A program made the position numbers and the translations under genes. Source: Streptomyces noursei ATCC 11455 (GTDB lineage Bacteria > Actinomycetota > Actinomycetes > Streptomycetales > Streptomycetaceae). Taken from it: 64,000 nucleotides of DNA. The DNA lies in assembly GCF_001704275.1 (NCBI RefSeq), contig NZ_CP011533.1, forward strand, positions 4,650,001 through 4,714,000, read 5' to 3'. The notes under the pieces are model-generated. The model made no database searches. It was not told the origin of the DNA and saw nothing but the letters and a program-made list of their open reading frames with translations. How positions within the stretch are numbered: the stretch's first letter is position 1; every line of letters starts with the position of its first letter. Shown one piece after another: positions 8,549 to 17,862 of the stretch.

Positions 8549-9355
8549 ATGACCAATAAGTCCGGTATGTCAGAGATTTCGGGCGGAGCGTCATCCTCCG
8601 CCGTGTCCGTCGCGCCGTCGTCGGGCGCGGCCCGTCGGCTGGTCCGCCGGCTCCCCGTCGTCGGCGGGATCGCCGCCGGCAGCGTGCTGCTGCTGGCCGG
8701 CCCGGCCTTCGCGCACGTCACCGTGCAGCCGGGCACCGCCCCCAAGGGCGGCTACGCCACCGTCAACATCAAGGTGCCCAACGAGCGCGACAACGCCTCG
8801 ACCGTGAAGGTCGAGGTCTCCCTGCCGACCGACCACCCGCTGGCGTCCGTCATGCCGCAGCCGGTGCCCGGTTGGAAGGTGGACGTCACCAAGTCCAAGC
8901 TCGCCAAGCCCCTGGAGATGGAGGGCGAGAAGATCAACGAGGCGCCCTCGAAGATCACCTGGACCGCGGACGGCAAGGGCATCGAGCCCGGCCAGTTCCA
9001 GCAGTTCCCGCTCTCCGTGGGCCAGCTGCCCAGCGACACCGACCAGCTGGTCTTCAAGGCCCTCCAGACGTACGACGACAAGGAAGTCGTGCGCTGGATC
9101 GAGCCGGCCAAGGAGGGCGGCCCGGAGCCGGAGAGCCCGGCCCCGGTGCTCAAGCTCGTCTCGGCCGACGCCCAGGGCACCGGCCAGGGCCCGGCCGACG
9201 GCAAGAACGGCAAGAACGGCGCCAAGGACGGCAGCACGGACACCGCGGCGGCCACCAGCGACACCACCGCGCGGGTGCTGGCCGTCGGCGGGATCGTCGT
9301 CGGCATCGTCGGCGTCGCCGTCGGCGTGCTCGCCGGCCGGCGCCGCAACGCCTGA
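8549..9355 (+). CDS. YcnI-like copper-binding protein (DUF1775), secreted and membrane-anchored
   Basis: A 268-residue protein. A long Sec signal region ends in GPAFAHVTVQP, so cleavage would leave His as the first mature residue. That fits the copper site reported for YcnI proteins. The DUF1775 beta-sandwich spans about residues 50-210. A Gly/Asn/Lys-rich linker and one C-terminal membrane helix (VLAVGGIVVGIVGVAVGVLAG region) with an RRR stop anchor follow. It stands between the Met/His-rich membrane protein and Sco. The likely role is extracellular copper capture for delivery into the cluster's other proteins. Confidence 0.85.
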   Translation: MTNKSGMSEISGGASSSAVSVAPSSGAARRLVRRLPVVGGIAAGSVLLLAGPAFAHVTVQPGTAPKGGYATVNIKVPNERDNASTVKVEVSLPTDHPLASVMPQPVPGWKVDVTKSKLAKPLEMEGEKINEAPSKITWTADGKGIEPGQFQQFPLSVGQLPSDTDQLVFKALQTYDDKEVVRWIEPAKEGGPEPESPAPVLKLVSADAQGTGQGPADGKNGKNGAKDGSTDTAAATSDTTARVLAVGGIVVGIVGVAVGVLAGRRRNA

Positions 9356-9517
9356 TCCGCCCCCGCCGCCGGGCGCGGCCGGACCGGCGCACCCCACGCA
9401 CCGGTCCGGCACCCTTCGGCACGACCCTCCCGACGCACGCCGCCCACGGGCGTCGGGCCGCCAGAACACCCCGACCCCACCGGCCCCGAGCCATGGAAAG
9501 ACCGGTACACATCCGTC

Positions 9518-10171
9518 ATGCGTAGAAGAAAACTGCTGCTGTCCGCCCTGGGGGCGGCGACCGCCCTCGGCCTCACCCTGACCGCCTGCGGCAGCGGCGA
9601 CGGCGACAAGGCCGTCGCCGAGGTCTCCGGCGGGACGGCGGCCAAGCCGATCGTCACCCTCGACAGCCCGTCGGAGAAGCCGGACCTCACCCTGACCGAC
9701 ACCGACGGCAAGTCCTACGACCTGCTGGAGAAGACCAAGGGCCACCCGACCCTGATCTACTTCGGCTACACCAACTGCCCGGACGTCTGCCCGACGACGA
9801 TGGCCAACATCGCGGTGGCCGTGAAGCAGTTGCCGCAGGCCGAACGCGACGACCTGCGGGTGGTCTTCGTGACCTCCGACCCCGAGCGCGACACGCCGGC
9901 CCAGCTCAAGAAGTGGCTCGGCGGCATCAACAAGGACTTCATCGGGCTCACCGGCCCGTTCAACAAGATCCAGCAGGCCGCCCGGGGCGTGAACATCGGC
10001 ATCGAGGCCCCGGTCAAGAAGAAGAACGGCGACGTGGTCTCCACCCACGGCGCCCAGGTCCTGCTGAGCTCCCCCAAGGACGACAAGATCCACTGGATGG
10101 GGATGCAGGAGGCCACCTCCGACAACTACACCGCCGCACTTCCGAAGATCATCAAGGGACAGAACCCGTGA
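9518..10171 (+). CDS. sco: SCO1/SenC-type copper chaperone lipoprotein
   Basis: A 217-residue thioredoxin-fold protein. The signal is a lipobox (LTLTACGS) giving a lipid-anchored Cys at about residue 24. The copper-binding CPDVCP motif is near residue 88, and the third ligand, the His in VSTHGAQVLL, is near 174. Sco proteins load copper into the CuA site of cytochrome oxidase. In S. lividans the homologue in the same gene order is also needed for maturation of the copper radical oxidase GlxA and for morphology under low copper. Its stop overlaps the GTG of the PCuAC gene (GTGA). Confidence 0.92.
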   Translation: MRRRKLLLSALGAATALGLTLTACGSGDGDKAVAEVSGGTAAKPIVTLDSPSEKPDLTLTDTDGKSYDLLEKTKGHPTLIYFGYTNCPDVCPTTMANIAVAVKQLPQAERDDLRVVFVTSDPERDTPAQLKKWLGGINKDFIGLTGPFNKIQQAARGVNIGIEAPVKKKNGDVVSTHGAQVLLSSPKDDKIHWMGMQEATSDNYTAALPKIIKGQNP

Positions 10172-10647
10172 ACCGCCGCACCACCCCCCTCGCCCCCGTC
10201 AGCCGCCGAATAGCCGTCGGCGCCGCGCTCGCCCTCACCGCCGGCCTCGCCCTCACGGGCTGCGGCGGCGCGGACGGCAAGCCCCAGCTCTCGGTCAGCG
10301 GCGCCTACATGCCGCAGCCGATCACGGCGCAGATGGCCGGCGCCTACTTCGTGGTCAAGAACACCGGCTCCACGGCCGACAAGCTGACCTCGGTCACCAG
10401 CGACCTGTCCAAGGACATCACCATCCACAAGACCACCGGCAACAAGATGGAGCAGGTCGACTCCCTGCCGGTGCCCGCCAACGGGGAGCTCACGCTCAGC
10501 GCCGGCGGCAACCACGTGATGTTCATGGGCCTGACCCACAAGCCCACCGCGGGCCAGAAGGTCACCGTCGAACTGCACTTCGCCACCGCCGACCCGGTCA
10601 AGGTCGAGGTCCCGGTGAAGCCCGCCGACTACCGGCCGGGGAAGTGA
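10168..10647 (+). CDS. ecuC: PCu(A)C-family extracellular copper chaperone
   Basis: A 159-residue lipoprotein with the lipobox ALTGCGG. The family copper site is present: His in DITIHKTTG, Met in NKMEQVD, and HVMFM near residue 113. PCuAC proteins hold Cu(I) outside the membrane and pass it to Sco or directly to oxidase. In S. lividans the corresponding protein (ECuC) hands copper to Sco. The GTG start overlaps the sco stop by 4 bp, so the two are coupled. A 6-bp GGGCCC hairpin lies in the gap before CopCD. Confidence 0.9.
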   Translation: MNRRTTPLAPVSRRIAVGAALALTAGLALTGCGGADGKPQLSVSGAYMPQPITAQMAGAYFVVKNTGSTADKLTSVTSDLSKDITIHKTTGNKMEQVDSLPVPANGELTLSAGGNHVMFMGLTHKPTAGQKVTVELHFATADPVKVEVPVKPADYRPGK

Positions 10648-10717
10648 CGGCCGCGGCAGCACCGACGACATGACGCGACGGGCCCCCGAGCGGGCCCGGT
10701 GAAGGAACGGACACCTC

Positions 10718-12724
10718 ATGGCAACGGGAAGGGGAGCGAGCATCATGGCCCTCACCGGCTTCCGGCCACGGCGGCTGCTGGTCGTCCTGGCGGTGCTGTG
10801 CGGCGTGTTGGCCGCGGGCATCGCACCGGCCGCCGCCCACGCCGCACTGACCGGCAGCGATCCCGCGCCGGGCTCGGTGGTGGCACACGCCCCCGAGCAG
10901 GTCGCGCTCACCTTCTCCGAGGGCGTGGCGATGGGCGACGACTCGCTGCGCGTCCTGGACCCGCAGGGCAGGCGGGTGGACCGCGGCAAGCTGCGCGACC
11001 TGTGCAGCGGCAGCGTCGTCAAATACGGGGCGGGGCTGCCGCCGGGGCTCGCCGACGGGACGTACACCGTCGCCTGGCAGGCCGTCTCGGCGGACAGCCA
11101 CCCGGTGTCCGGTGCCTTCACGTTCTCCATCGGGGCGCCGTCCAAGACCGCCGCCGCCGTCCCGCAGCAGCAGGTCGGCGGCGGCCTGGTGGGCGCCCTC
11201 TACGAGATCGCCCGCTACCTCGCCTACGCCGGGTTCGTGCTGTTGGCCGGCGGCGCGGCGTTCGTGCTGGCGTGCCGGCCGGACGGCGCCCGGGTGCGGT
11301 CGGTGCAGCGGCTGGTGGTCCACGGCTGGGCGCTGCTGACCGGCGCCACGCTGGCGATGCTGCTGCTGCGCACCCCGTACACCGGCTCCGGGAAGCTCGC
11401 CGACGTCTTCGACCTCGGCGGGCTCCAGCAGGTGGTGCTGTCCAAGCCGGGGGCCGCGCTGCTCGCCCGTCTGCTGCTGCTCGCCGCCGCGGCGCTGTTC
11501 GTGGCGGTGCTCTTCGGGGCGTACGCCCGGGCCCACCGGCCGGAGGACGACGGGCCGGACGGCGACGGGCCGGACGGCGACGACACGACGGGCGCGGGCA
11601 AGCAGCGCAGGGACCTCACGCTCGGCCTCGCCGTCGGCGGGGTGGCCCTCGCCGCCGGGCTCGCCACCACCTGGGCGATCGCCGAGCACGCCTCGACCGG
11701 GTTGCAGCCCGCCGTCGCCATGCCCGTCGACGTCCTGCACCTGCTCGCGGTCGCCGCCTGGCTCGGCGGGCTGGCGGCCCTGCTGGTGTCCCTCTACGGG
11801 GGCCCGCCGATCGAGCGGACCGCCGTCCGCCGCTTCTCCCGGATCGCCTTCGGCTCCGTCCTGGTGCTGGTCGCCACCGGCACCTACCAGTCCTGGCGCC
11901 AGGTCGGCTCCTGGCGCGCGCTGACCGACACCTCCTACGGGCAGCTGCTGCTGGTCAAGGTGGGCCTGGTCGTGGTCATGGTGGCCGTCGCGGGGCTGTC
12001 ACGGCGGTGGACGAACCGGCTGGCGGCCACCGCCACCACCGACACCGCCGCCGCCGTGGCCGTCCCCGCCGCCGTCCCCGCCGCCGGAGCGGACGCCGAG
12101 GCCGAGGCCGACTCGGCCCGCCCCGGCGCCCCGACCGCCCCCGCCGACCCGGACCGGGCCGCCCAACTCGCCCGCCAGCAGGCCGCGTTGGCCACCGCCC
12201 GCAAGAAGCGGGCCCGGGACGCCGACCCGGTGCGACGGAGCTTGCGGCAGTCCGTGCTGACCGAGGCCGCGATCGCGGTGGTGCTGCTCGTGGTCACCAC
12301 CGCCCTGACCACCACCGAACCGGCCCGCACCGAGGAGGCCGTGAAGGTCGCCACGGCCGGTCAGTCCCCCGACGCCAACCAGCCGCGGGTGCTGACCGTC
12401 CCGTTCGACACCGGCGGCCCGGGCGGCAAGGGCAGCGCCCGGATCGACCTCGACCCCGGACACAGCGGCGGCGGCAACGAGCTGCGACTGCGGATCTCCG
12501 ACCCCTCGGGGAAGACCCGGGACGTCCCCGAGGTGAAGGTCTCCTTCACACTCGACGCCAAGAAGCTGGGGCCGCTCCCGGTCGCGCTGCACCACAGCGG
12601 GACCGGCCACTGGGCCGCGAGCGGCGTCCAGCTCCCCGTCCCGGGGCAGTGGCAGCTCTCACTGCTCGTGCGGACCTCCGACATCGACCAGGTGACCGAG
12701 ACCAGGAACGTGACAATCAACTGA
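10718..12724 (+). CDS. CopC-CopD fusion, copper transport protein
   Basis: A 668-residue protein. A signal peptide ends at APAAAHAALTGSDP, leaving the N-terminal His of a CopC copper site; Asp and His further in (SADSHPVSG) complete it. The CopC beta-barrel runs to about residue 145. The CopD membrane domain follows with about eight helices, interrupted by an Asp/Gly-rich loop near 275-290 and an Ala/Pro/Glu-rich loop near 440-510. A C-terminal FixH/CopC-like extracellular beta domain ends the protein. It is likely to import or relay copper. ATG at 10718 follows GAAGGAA; ATG at 10745 after GGGGAG is an equally good alternative. Its stop overlaps the DyP start (TGATG). Confidence 0.88.
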   Translation: MATGRGASIMALTGFRPRRLLVVLAVLCGVLAAGIAPAAAHAALTGSDPAPGSVVAHAPEQVALTFSEGVAMGDDSLRVLDPQGRRVDRGKLRDLCSGSVVKYGAGLPPGLADGTYTVAWQAVSADSHPVSGAFTFSIGAPSKTAAAVPQQQVGGGLVGALYEIARYLAYAGFVLLAGGAAFVLACRPDGARVRSVQRLVVHGWALLTGATLAMLLLRTPYTGSGKLADVFDLGGLQQVVLSKPGAALLARLLLLAAAALFVAVLFGAYARAHRPEDDGPDGDGPDGDDTTGAGKQRRDLTLGLAVGGVALAAGLATTWAIAEHASTGLQPAVAMPVDVLHLLAVAAWLGGLAALLVSLYGGPPIERTAVRRFSRIAFGSVLVLVATGTYQSWRQVGSWRALTDTSYGQLLLVKVGLVVVMVAVAGLSRRWTNRLAATATTDTAAAVAVPAAVPAAGADAEAEADSARPGAPTAPADPDRAAQLARQQAALATARKKRARDADPVRRSLRQSVLTEAAIAVVLLVVTTALTTTEPARTEEAVKVATAGQSPDANQPRVLTVPFDTGGPGGKGSARIDLDPGHSGGGNELRLRISDPSGKTRDVPEVKVSFTLDAKKLGPLPVALHHSGTGHWAASGVQLPVPGQWQLSLLVRTSDIDQVTETRNVTIN

Positions 12725-14019
12725 TGAGCAAGCAGCAGGACATCACGGACGCGGCGACGGACGGGCCCCCCGCCGAGGGCGGCGCCACCCTGGAACTCTC
12801 CCGCCGCCGCCTCCTGGGGACCGTCGGCGCGGCCGGCGCGGCCGGGCTGGTCGTCGGCGGGGCCGGCGGCGCGCTCGGCGCCTCGGCCGCGCAGGCCGAC
12901 GCCCCTCAGGCGCTGAGCGCGATCGGGACGACCGAGGTCCCGTTCCGGGCGGCGGGCGCCAAGCACCAGGCGGGCATCACCACGCCGTTGCAGGCCAGCG
13001 GCCACCTCGTCGCCTTCGATCTGGTGCCCGGCGCCGGCCGCAAGGAGGCCGCCGCGCTGCTGCGCCGCTGGTCGCGGACGGCCGAGAAGCTGATGGCCGG
13101 GCGCGCCCCGGACGCCGACACCGGCGTGGCACTGGACGCCGGCCCGTCCTCGCTGACCGTCACCTTCGGCCTGGGCCGCAGCTTCTTCGACCGGACCGGC
13201 CTGACCGCGCGCCGCCCGGTCCAGCTCGACCCGCTGCCCACCTTCTCCGCCGACGCCCTCGACCCCCACCGCGGCGAAGGCGACCTGTGGGTCCAGATCG
13301 GCGCCGACGACGCGCTGGTCGCCTTCCACGCGCTGCGCACGCTCCAGAAGGAGACGGCGGGGGCCGCCCGGCTGCGCTGGCAGATGAACGGCTTCAACCG
13401 CACCCCGGGCGCCACCGCGCACCCGATGACCGCCCGCAACCTGATGGGCCAGGTCGACGGCACCAACAACCCCAAGCCGTCCGACCCGGACTTCGACCGG
13501 CGGATCTTCGTCGGCGCGGACACCGCGCAGGAGTGGATGCGCGGCGGCTCGTACGCGGTGGTGCGCCGGATCCGGATGCTGCTGGACGACTGGGAGAAGC
13601 GTTCCCGCACCCAGCAGGAGCGGGTGATAGGACGGCGCAAGGACAACGGCGCCCCGCTGACCGGCGGCACCGAGACCACCCCGATGAACCTCGACGCCAC
13701 CGGCCCCGACGGGCTCCCGGTGATCCCCGCCAACGCGCACGCCCGGATCGCCGCCCCCGAGGCCAACCAGGGCGCGGCGATGCTGCGCCGCCCGTTCTCC
13801 TACCACGACGGCTTCCGCGAGGACGGCGCCCCGGACGCCGGGCTGCTCTTCGTCTGCTGGCAGGCCGACCCGCTGCGCGCGTTCACCCAGATCCAGCGGA
13901 AGCTGGACCGCGGCGACGCGCTCTCGCCGTTCCTGCGGCACGAGGCCAGCGGCCTGTACGCGGTGCCACCGGCCCCGTCGTCCGGCGACTACGTGGCCCA
14001 GCCGCTGTTGGAGGGCTGA
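12724..14019 (+). CDS. dtpA: Dye-decolourising (DyP) heme peroxidase, Tat-secreted
   Basis: A 431-residue protein with a twin-arginine signal (SRRRLLGTVG) and an Ala/Gly-rich hydrophobic stretch ending near ASAAQADAP. The DyP hallmark GXXDG is seen as GQVDGTNN near residue 244, supplying the distal Asp. Further on are the proximal-side His in ANAHARIAAPEAN and an RRPFSY segment. The family oxidises bulky substrates with peroxide outside the cell. In S. lividans the homologue DtpA works with the copper-relay genes and the GlxA oxidase. It is translationally coupled to CopCD. Confidence 0.93.
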   Translation: MSKQQDITDAATDGPPAEGGATLELSRRRLLGTVGAAGAAGLVVGGAGGALGASAAQADAPQALSAIGTTEVPFRAAGAKHQAGITTPLQASGHLVAFDLVPGAGRKEAAALLRRWSRTAEKLMAGRAPDADTGVALDAGPSSLTVTFGLGRSFFDRTGLTARRPVQLDPLPTFSADALDPHRGEGDLWVQIGADDALVAFHALRTLQKETAGAARLRWQMNGFNRTPGATAHPMTARNLMGQVDGTNNPKPSDPDFDRRIFVGADTAQEWMRGGSYAVVRRIRMLLDDWEKRSRTQQERVIGRRKDNGAPLTGGTETTPMNLDATGPDGLPVIPANAHARIAAPEANQGAAMLRRPFSYHDGFREDGAPDAGLLFVCWQADPLRAFTQIQRKLDRGDALSPFLRHEASGLYAVPPAPSSGDYVAQPLLEG

Positions 14020-14144
14020 CCCGGCCCGGGCGGGGGACCACTCTTCGGAACGCGTCCGCCCGCCCCCGGGCCGCTCGGTATCGTGGCAGGGGCAGGGCGG
14101 AAGACGGCGGGGCACTCCCGCAGGCGCGCGAGGGAGTCCACAGC

Positions 14145-15071
14145 ATGTCGGCCAGTCGCTACACCTATCTCGGTCCCGCGGGCACCTTCACCGAGGCCGC
14201 GCTGCGCACCCTCCCCGAGGCGGCGACCCGGGAGCTGGTGCCGATGGTGTCGGTGCCGGCCGCGCTGGACGCGGTGCGGGCCGGCGAGGCCGCGGCGGCG
14301 CTGGTGCCGATCGAGAACTCCGTCGAGGGCGGGGTGACCACCACCCTCGACGAACTGGCCTCCGGCGAACCGCTGATGATCTACCGCGAGGTGCTGCTGC
14401 CGATCGCCTTCGCGCTCCTGGTGCGCCCTGGCACGGAGCTGACCGACGTGAAGACGGTGACCGGGCACCCGGTCGCCCAGCCCCAGGTCCGCAAGTGGCT
14501 GGCCACCCAACTCCCGGACGCGGTCTGGGAGTCGGCGGCCTCCAACGCCGACGGTGCCCGGCTGGTCCAGGAGGGCCGCTACGACGGCGCCTTCGCCGGT
14601 GAGTTCGCGGCGACGACATACGGCCTCGCCCCGCTGGTCACCGACATCCACGACGCGCAGAACGCCGCCACCCGCTTCGTCCTGGTCGGCCGCCCGGCCC
14701 GGCCCGCCGCGCCCACCGGCGCGGACAAGACCTCGGTGGTGCTGTGGCTGGCCGCCGACCACCCCGGTGCGCTGCTGGAGCTGCTCCAGGAGTACGCGGT
14801 CCGCGGGGTCAACATGATGCGGATCGAGTCCCGGCCGACGGGCGAGGGCATCGGCCGCTACTGCTTCTCGGTGGACTGCGAGGGCCATGTCACCGATCGC
14901 CGGGTGGGCGAGGTGCTGATGGGCCTCAAGCGGGTCTGCCGCGATGTGCGGTTCCTCGGCTCGTATCCGCGGGCGGACGAGGTGAGCGCGAACGTGCGGC
15001 CGCAGGTGACCGACGCGGCGTTCACCGACGCCTCGGACTGGCTGGCCCGCTGCCTGGACGGGCGGGGCTGA
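14145..15071 (+). CDS. pheA: Prephenate dehydratase
   Basis: A 308-residue monofunctional enzyme converting prephenate to phenylpyruvate in phenylalanine synthesis. The N-terminus YLGPAGTFTEAAL is typical. The conserved TRF motif (NAATRFVLVG) closes the catalytic domain near residue 180. An ACT regulatory domain (about 195-275) with the phenylalanine-binding ESRP motif indicates feedback control by Phe. ATG at 14145 has GGGAGT upstream. No chorismate mutase domain is fused. It is followed by the non-coding DnaA-box region and then serS. Confidence 0.95.
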   Translation: MSASRYTYLGPAGTFTEAALRTLPEAATRELVPMVSVPAALDAVRAGEAAAALVPIENSVEGGVTTTLDELASGEPLMIYREVLLPIAFALLVRPGTELTDVKTVTGHPVAQPQVRKWLATQLPDAVWESAASNADGARLVQEGRYDGAFAGEFAATTYGLAPLVTDIHDAQNAATRFVLVGRPARPAAPTGADKTSVVLWLAADHPGALLELLQEYAVRGVNMMRIESRPTGEGIGRYCFSVDCEGHVTDRRVGEVLMGLKRVCRDVRFLGSYPRADEVSANVRPQVTDAAFTDASDWLARCLDGRG

Positions 15072-15170
15072 GCACACCACCGCCCGCTCCCTGCGGGTTA
15101 CAGGCTGTGACCTGCGCCTTCAGCGGGGCCGGAAGGACCGGTCCGCGGCGCCGTCCGACGGCCGCTCCGG

Positions 15171-15216
15171 TTGTCCACAAAGTTATCCACAGGCTCGCTT
15201 CTCGACCTGTGGGTAA
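15171..15216. promoter_or_regulatory. DnaA boxes, left group
   Basis: TTGTCCACA at 15171-15179 and TTATCCACA at 15183-15191 are in forward orientation, 12 bp apart. TGTGGGTAA at 15208-15216 is a reverse-orientation box with one mismatch. TTGTCCACA is the preferred Streptomyces DnaA box. Confidence 0.75.
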
Positions 15217-15452
15217 GTCGACATGCGAGTCGGACAGAGTCGACATATCCCTCTAGTGACCCCACACCCGTCCACAGTCCCACACAGGGGATCGCCCCGG
15301 ACCTCGTCAGCACAATTCCAGCAATCAATCCTTTAGGGCGAGGTAATCCCACACGAAAGAGTGCGTGAACAAGGTTTGGGCCGAGAATCCATAGGTGACC
15401 ATTTCGGGCACAGAATGATCAATTCCGGCTTCCACAGATCTCACGCACAGCC

Positions 15453-15491
15453 TGTGGATAAGAATCCCCAACCCCCTCCCCCTGTGGACAA
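15453..15491. promoter_or_regulatory. DnaA boxes, right group
   Basis: TGTGGATAA at 15453-15461 and TGTGGACAA at 15483-15491 are exact reverse complements of the two left-group boxes, in mirrored order. Weaker half-matches (CGTCCACAG near 15269, CTTCCACAG near 15429) lie between the groups. Confidence 0.75.
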
Positions 15492-15751
15492 CCCGGGGGA
15501 CAACCTGGGTATGACCCCGTGGGCGCACCCCCGGCCGCCGGGAATCCATCGCCACGAATGCCCCCTTTCACACCTTGGGCGAGGAAATCCGCAGGGCCTC
15601 ACTATGCGTCACGACGGCCGCCTGGAAAGAGTTCCGACGGGTCGGAAAACGCGATTCCCCGCAATGGAATAAATAACCCCAAAACGGGCAAATGGGTGCG
15701 CCCGTGAATATCACGTCGAGTGCCGGCTGCCGTCCCCGGTAGCCTGGTGGG

Positions 15752-17041
15752 GTGATTGACCTTCGCCTGCTTCGTGAGGACCCCGACCGTGTGCGCGCCT
15801 CCCAGCGCGCCCGTGGAGAGGACGTCGCGCTCGTCGACGCACTCCTCTCCGCCGACGAGCGGCGCAGGTCGTCCGGCGTCCGCTTCGACGAGCTGCGCTC
15901 CGAGCAGAAGGCGCTCGGCAAGCTCATCCCCAAGGCCAGCGGCGACGAGAAGGCCGAGCTGCTGAAGAAGGCCGGCGAGCTGGCCGCCGCCGTCAAGGCC
16001 GCCGACGCCGCGCAGGACGAGGCCAACGACGAGACCCAGGCACTGCTGCTCAAGCTCGGCAACCTCGTCCACCCCGACGTCCCCGTGGGCGGCGAGGAGG
16101 ACTTCACGGTCCTGGAGACGCACGGCACCGTCCGCGACTTCGCCGCCGAGGGCTTCGCGCCCAAGGACCACCTGGAGATCGGCGAGCTGCTCGGCGCCAT
16201 CGACGTCGAGCGCGGCGCCAAGGTCTCCGGCTCGCGCTTCTACTACCTCACCGGCGTCGGCGCCCTGCTGGAGCTCGCGCTGGTCAACGCCGCGATCGCG
16301 CAGGCCACCGAGGCCGGCTTCACGCCGATGCTGACCCCCGCCCTGGTGCGCCCGCGCGCCATGGAGGGCACCGGCTTCCTCGGCCAGGCCGCCGAGAACG
16401 TCTACCACCTGGAGCGCGACGACTTCTATCTGGTCGGCACCTCCGAGGTCCCGCTCGCCGCGTACCACATGGACGAGATCGTCGACGCCGAGCAACTGCC
16501 GCTGCGCTACGCCGGGTTCTCGCCGTGCTTCCGCCGCGAGGCCGGCACCTACGGCAAGGACACCCGGGGCATCTTCCGGGTTCACCAGTTCGACAAGGTG
16601 GAGATGTTCTCCTACGTCGCGCCGGAGGACGCCGAGGCGGAGCACCGGCGGCTGCTGGACTGGGAGAAGCAGTGGCTGACCAGCCTGGAGCTGCCGTTCC
16701 AGGTGATCGACGTCGCCACCGGTGACCTGGGCGCCTCCGCCTCCCGCAAGTTCGACTGCGAGGCGTGGATCCCGACCCAGGGCAAGTACCGCGAGCTGAC
16801 CTCGGCGTCCAACTGCAACGAGTTCCAGGCGCGCCGGCTCTCGGTCCGGATGCGCGAGACCGTCGACGGCAAGCCGAAGGTCAAGCCGCTGGCGACGCTG
16901 AACGGCACGCTCTGCGCCGTCCCGCGCACCATCGTGGCGATCTTCGAGAACCACCAGCGGCCGGACGGCTCGGTCCACGTCCCCCAGGCGCTCCGCCCGT
17001 ACCTGGGCGGCCGTGAGGTGCTGGAGCCCGTCGCCAAGTGA
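15752..17041 (+). CDS. serS: Seryl-tRNA synthetase
   Basis: A 429-residue class II aminoacyl-tRNA synthetase. The N-terminal residues 1-105 form the long coiled-coil arm that grips the tRNA-Ser variable loop. Motif 2 is [16 protein letters not shown] and motif 3 is in the [18 protein letters not shown] segment near the C-terminus. The GTG start at 15752 gives the standard [12 protein letters not shown]-terminus. Its stop overlaps the GTG of the following HAD phosphatase gene (GTGA), so they form an operon. Confidence 0.96.
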   Translation: MIDLRLLREDPDRVRASQRARGEDVALVDALLSADERRRSSGVRFDELRSEQKALGKLIPKASGDEKAELLKKAGELAAAVKAADAAQDEANDETQALLLKLGNLVHPDVPVGGEEDFTVLETHGTVRDFAAEGFAPKDHLEIGELLGAIDVERGAKVSGSRFYYLTGVGALLELALVNAAIAQATEAGFTPMLTPALVRPRAMEGTGFLGQAAENVYHLERDDFYLVGTSEVPLAAYHMDEIVDAEQLPLRYAGFSPCFRREAGTYGKDTRGIFRVHQFDKVEMFSYVAPEDAEAEHRRLLDWEKQWLTSLELPFQVIDVATGDLGASASRKFDCEAWIPTQGKYRELTSASNCNEFQARRLSVRMRETVDGKPKVKPLATLNGTLCAVPRTIVAIFENHQRPDGSVHVPQALRPYLGGREVLEPVAK

Positions 17042-17862
17042 GTTCCCCCACCCCGGCGGGTTCGCCGCTGCCGTACAAGCTCATCGCGACGGACCTCGAC
17101 GGGACGCTGCTGCGTCACGACGAGTCCGTCTCCGAGCGCACCCGCCGGGCGCTCGCCGTGGCCACCGCGGCGGGCGCGGCGCACATCGTCGTCACCGGCC
17201 GGGCGGTGCCCTGGACCCGGCACATCCTCGACGCCCTCGACTACCAGGGCCTGGCGGTGTGCGGGCAGGGCGCGCAGGTCTACCACGCCGGCGAGCGGCG
17301 GCTGTTGACGTCGGTGACGCTCGACCGCCAGCTGGCCGGCCTCGCGCTGTCCAAGATCGAGGCCGAGGTCGGGCCGCTCCACCTGGCGGCGAGCCGGGAC
17401 GGCCTGGCCGGCGAGGTGCTGGTCGGCCCGGGCTACCAGGTCCAGGAGGGCCCGCTGCCCAACGTCCCGATCGACGACCCGGGCGAGCTGTGGTCCGCCC
17501 CGCTCAACAAGGTCTACATACAGCACCCGACGCTGGACGACGACGCGCTGGCGCGGGCCGCCCGCCAGGTCGCCGGGGACCTGGTCGGCGTCATGGTCGC
17601 CGGGCCCCGCGTCGTCGAACTGCTGCCGCTGGGCCTGACCAAGGCCACCGGGCTGTCGCTGGCCGCCCGCCGGCTGGGCATCACCGCCAAGGAGACCCTG
17701 GCGTTCGGCGACATGCCCAACGACGTCCCGATGTTCGCCTGGGCCGCGCACGGCGTGGCGATGGCGGGCGCCCACGACGAGCTCAAGGCCGTCGCCGACG
17801 AGATCACCGCCTCCAACGAGGACGACGGCGTCGCGGTGGTGCTGGAGCGGCTCTACTCCTGA
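17038..17862 (+). CDS. HAD-superfamily Cof-type phosphatase
   Basis: A 274-residue protein. Motif I is [10 protein letters not shown] near residue 16, the C2B cap lies in the middle, and motif IV is [10 protein letters not shown] near 225. Cof-type enzymes dephosphorylate small metabolites such as sugar phosphates, flavin or pyridoxal phosphates; the substrate cannot be told from sequence. It is coupled to serS by a 4-bp overlap. A paralogue lies at 45203-46162. Its 3' end overlaps the convergent rhomboid-like gene by 10 bp. Confidence 0.88.
   Translation: MSSPTPAGSPLPYKLIATDLDGTLLRHDESVSERTRRALAVATAAGAAHIVVTGRAVPWTRHILDALDYQGLAVCGQGAQVYHAGERRLLTSVTLDRQLAGLALSKIEAEVGPLHLAASRDGLAGEVLVGPGYQVQEGPLPNVPIDDPGELWSAPLNKVYIQHPTLDDDALARAARQVAGDLVGVMVAGPRVVELLPLGLTKATGLSLAARRLGITAKETLAFGDMPNDVPMFAWAAHGVAMAGAHDELKAVADEITASNEDDGVAVVLERLYS

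Larger units (their letters stand above)
15072..15751. other. Large intergenic region with DnaA-box cluster
   Basis: 680 bp without a credible gene, lower in GC than its flanks. It contains at least four perfect 9-mer DnaA boxes and several near matches between 15171 and 15491, then an AT-richer stretch (15295-15420 and 15645-15700). The short reading frames crossing it lack ribosome sites and codon bias. The serS promoter must lie in the last ~100 bp. The distal boxes are listed separately. Confidence 0.7.

Noticed and set aside
10680..10697. GGGCCC hairpin between PCuAC and CopCD as a terminator
   Set aside because: Six base pairs of self-complementary GC inside an evident operon; too weak to claim.
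15171..15672. Short frames in the pheA-serS gap
   Set aside because: They lack ribosome sites and codon bias, and the DNA is better explained by DnaA boxes.
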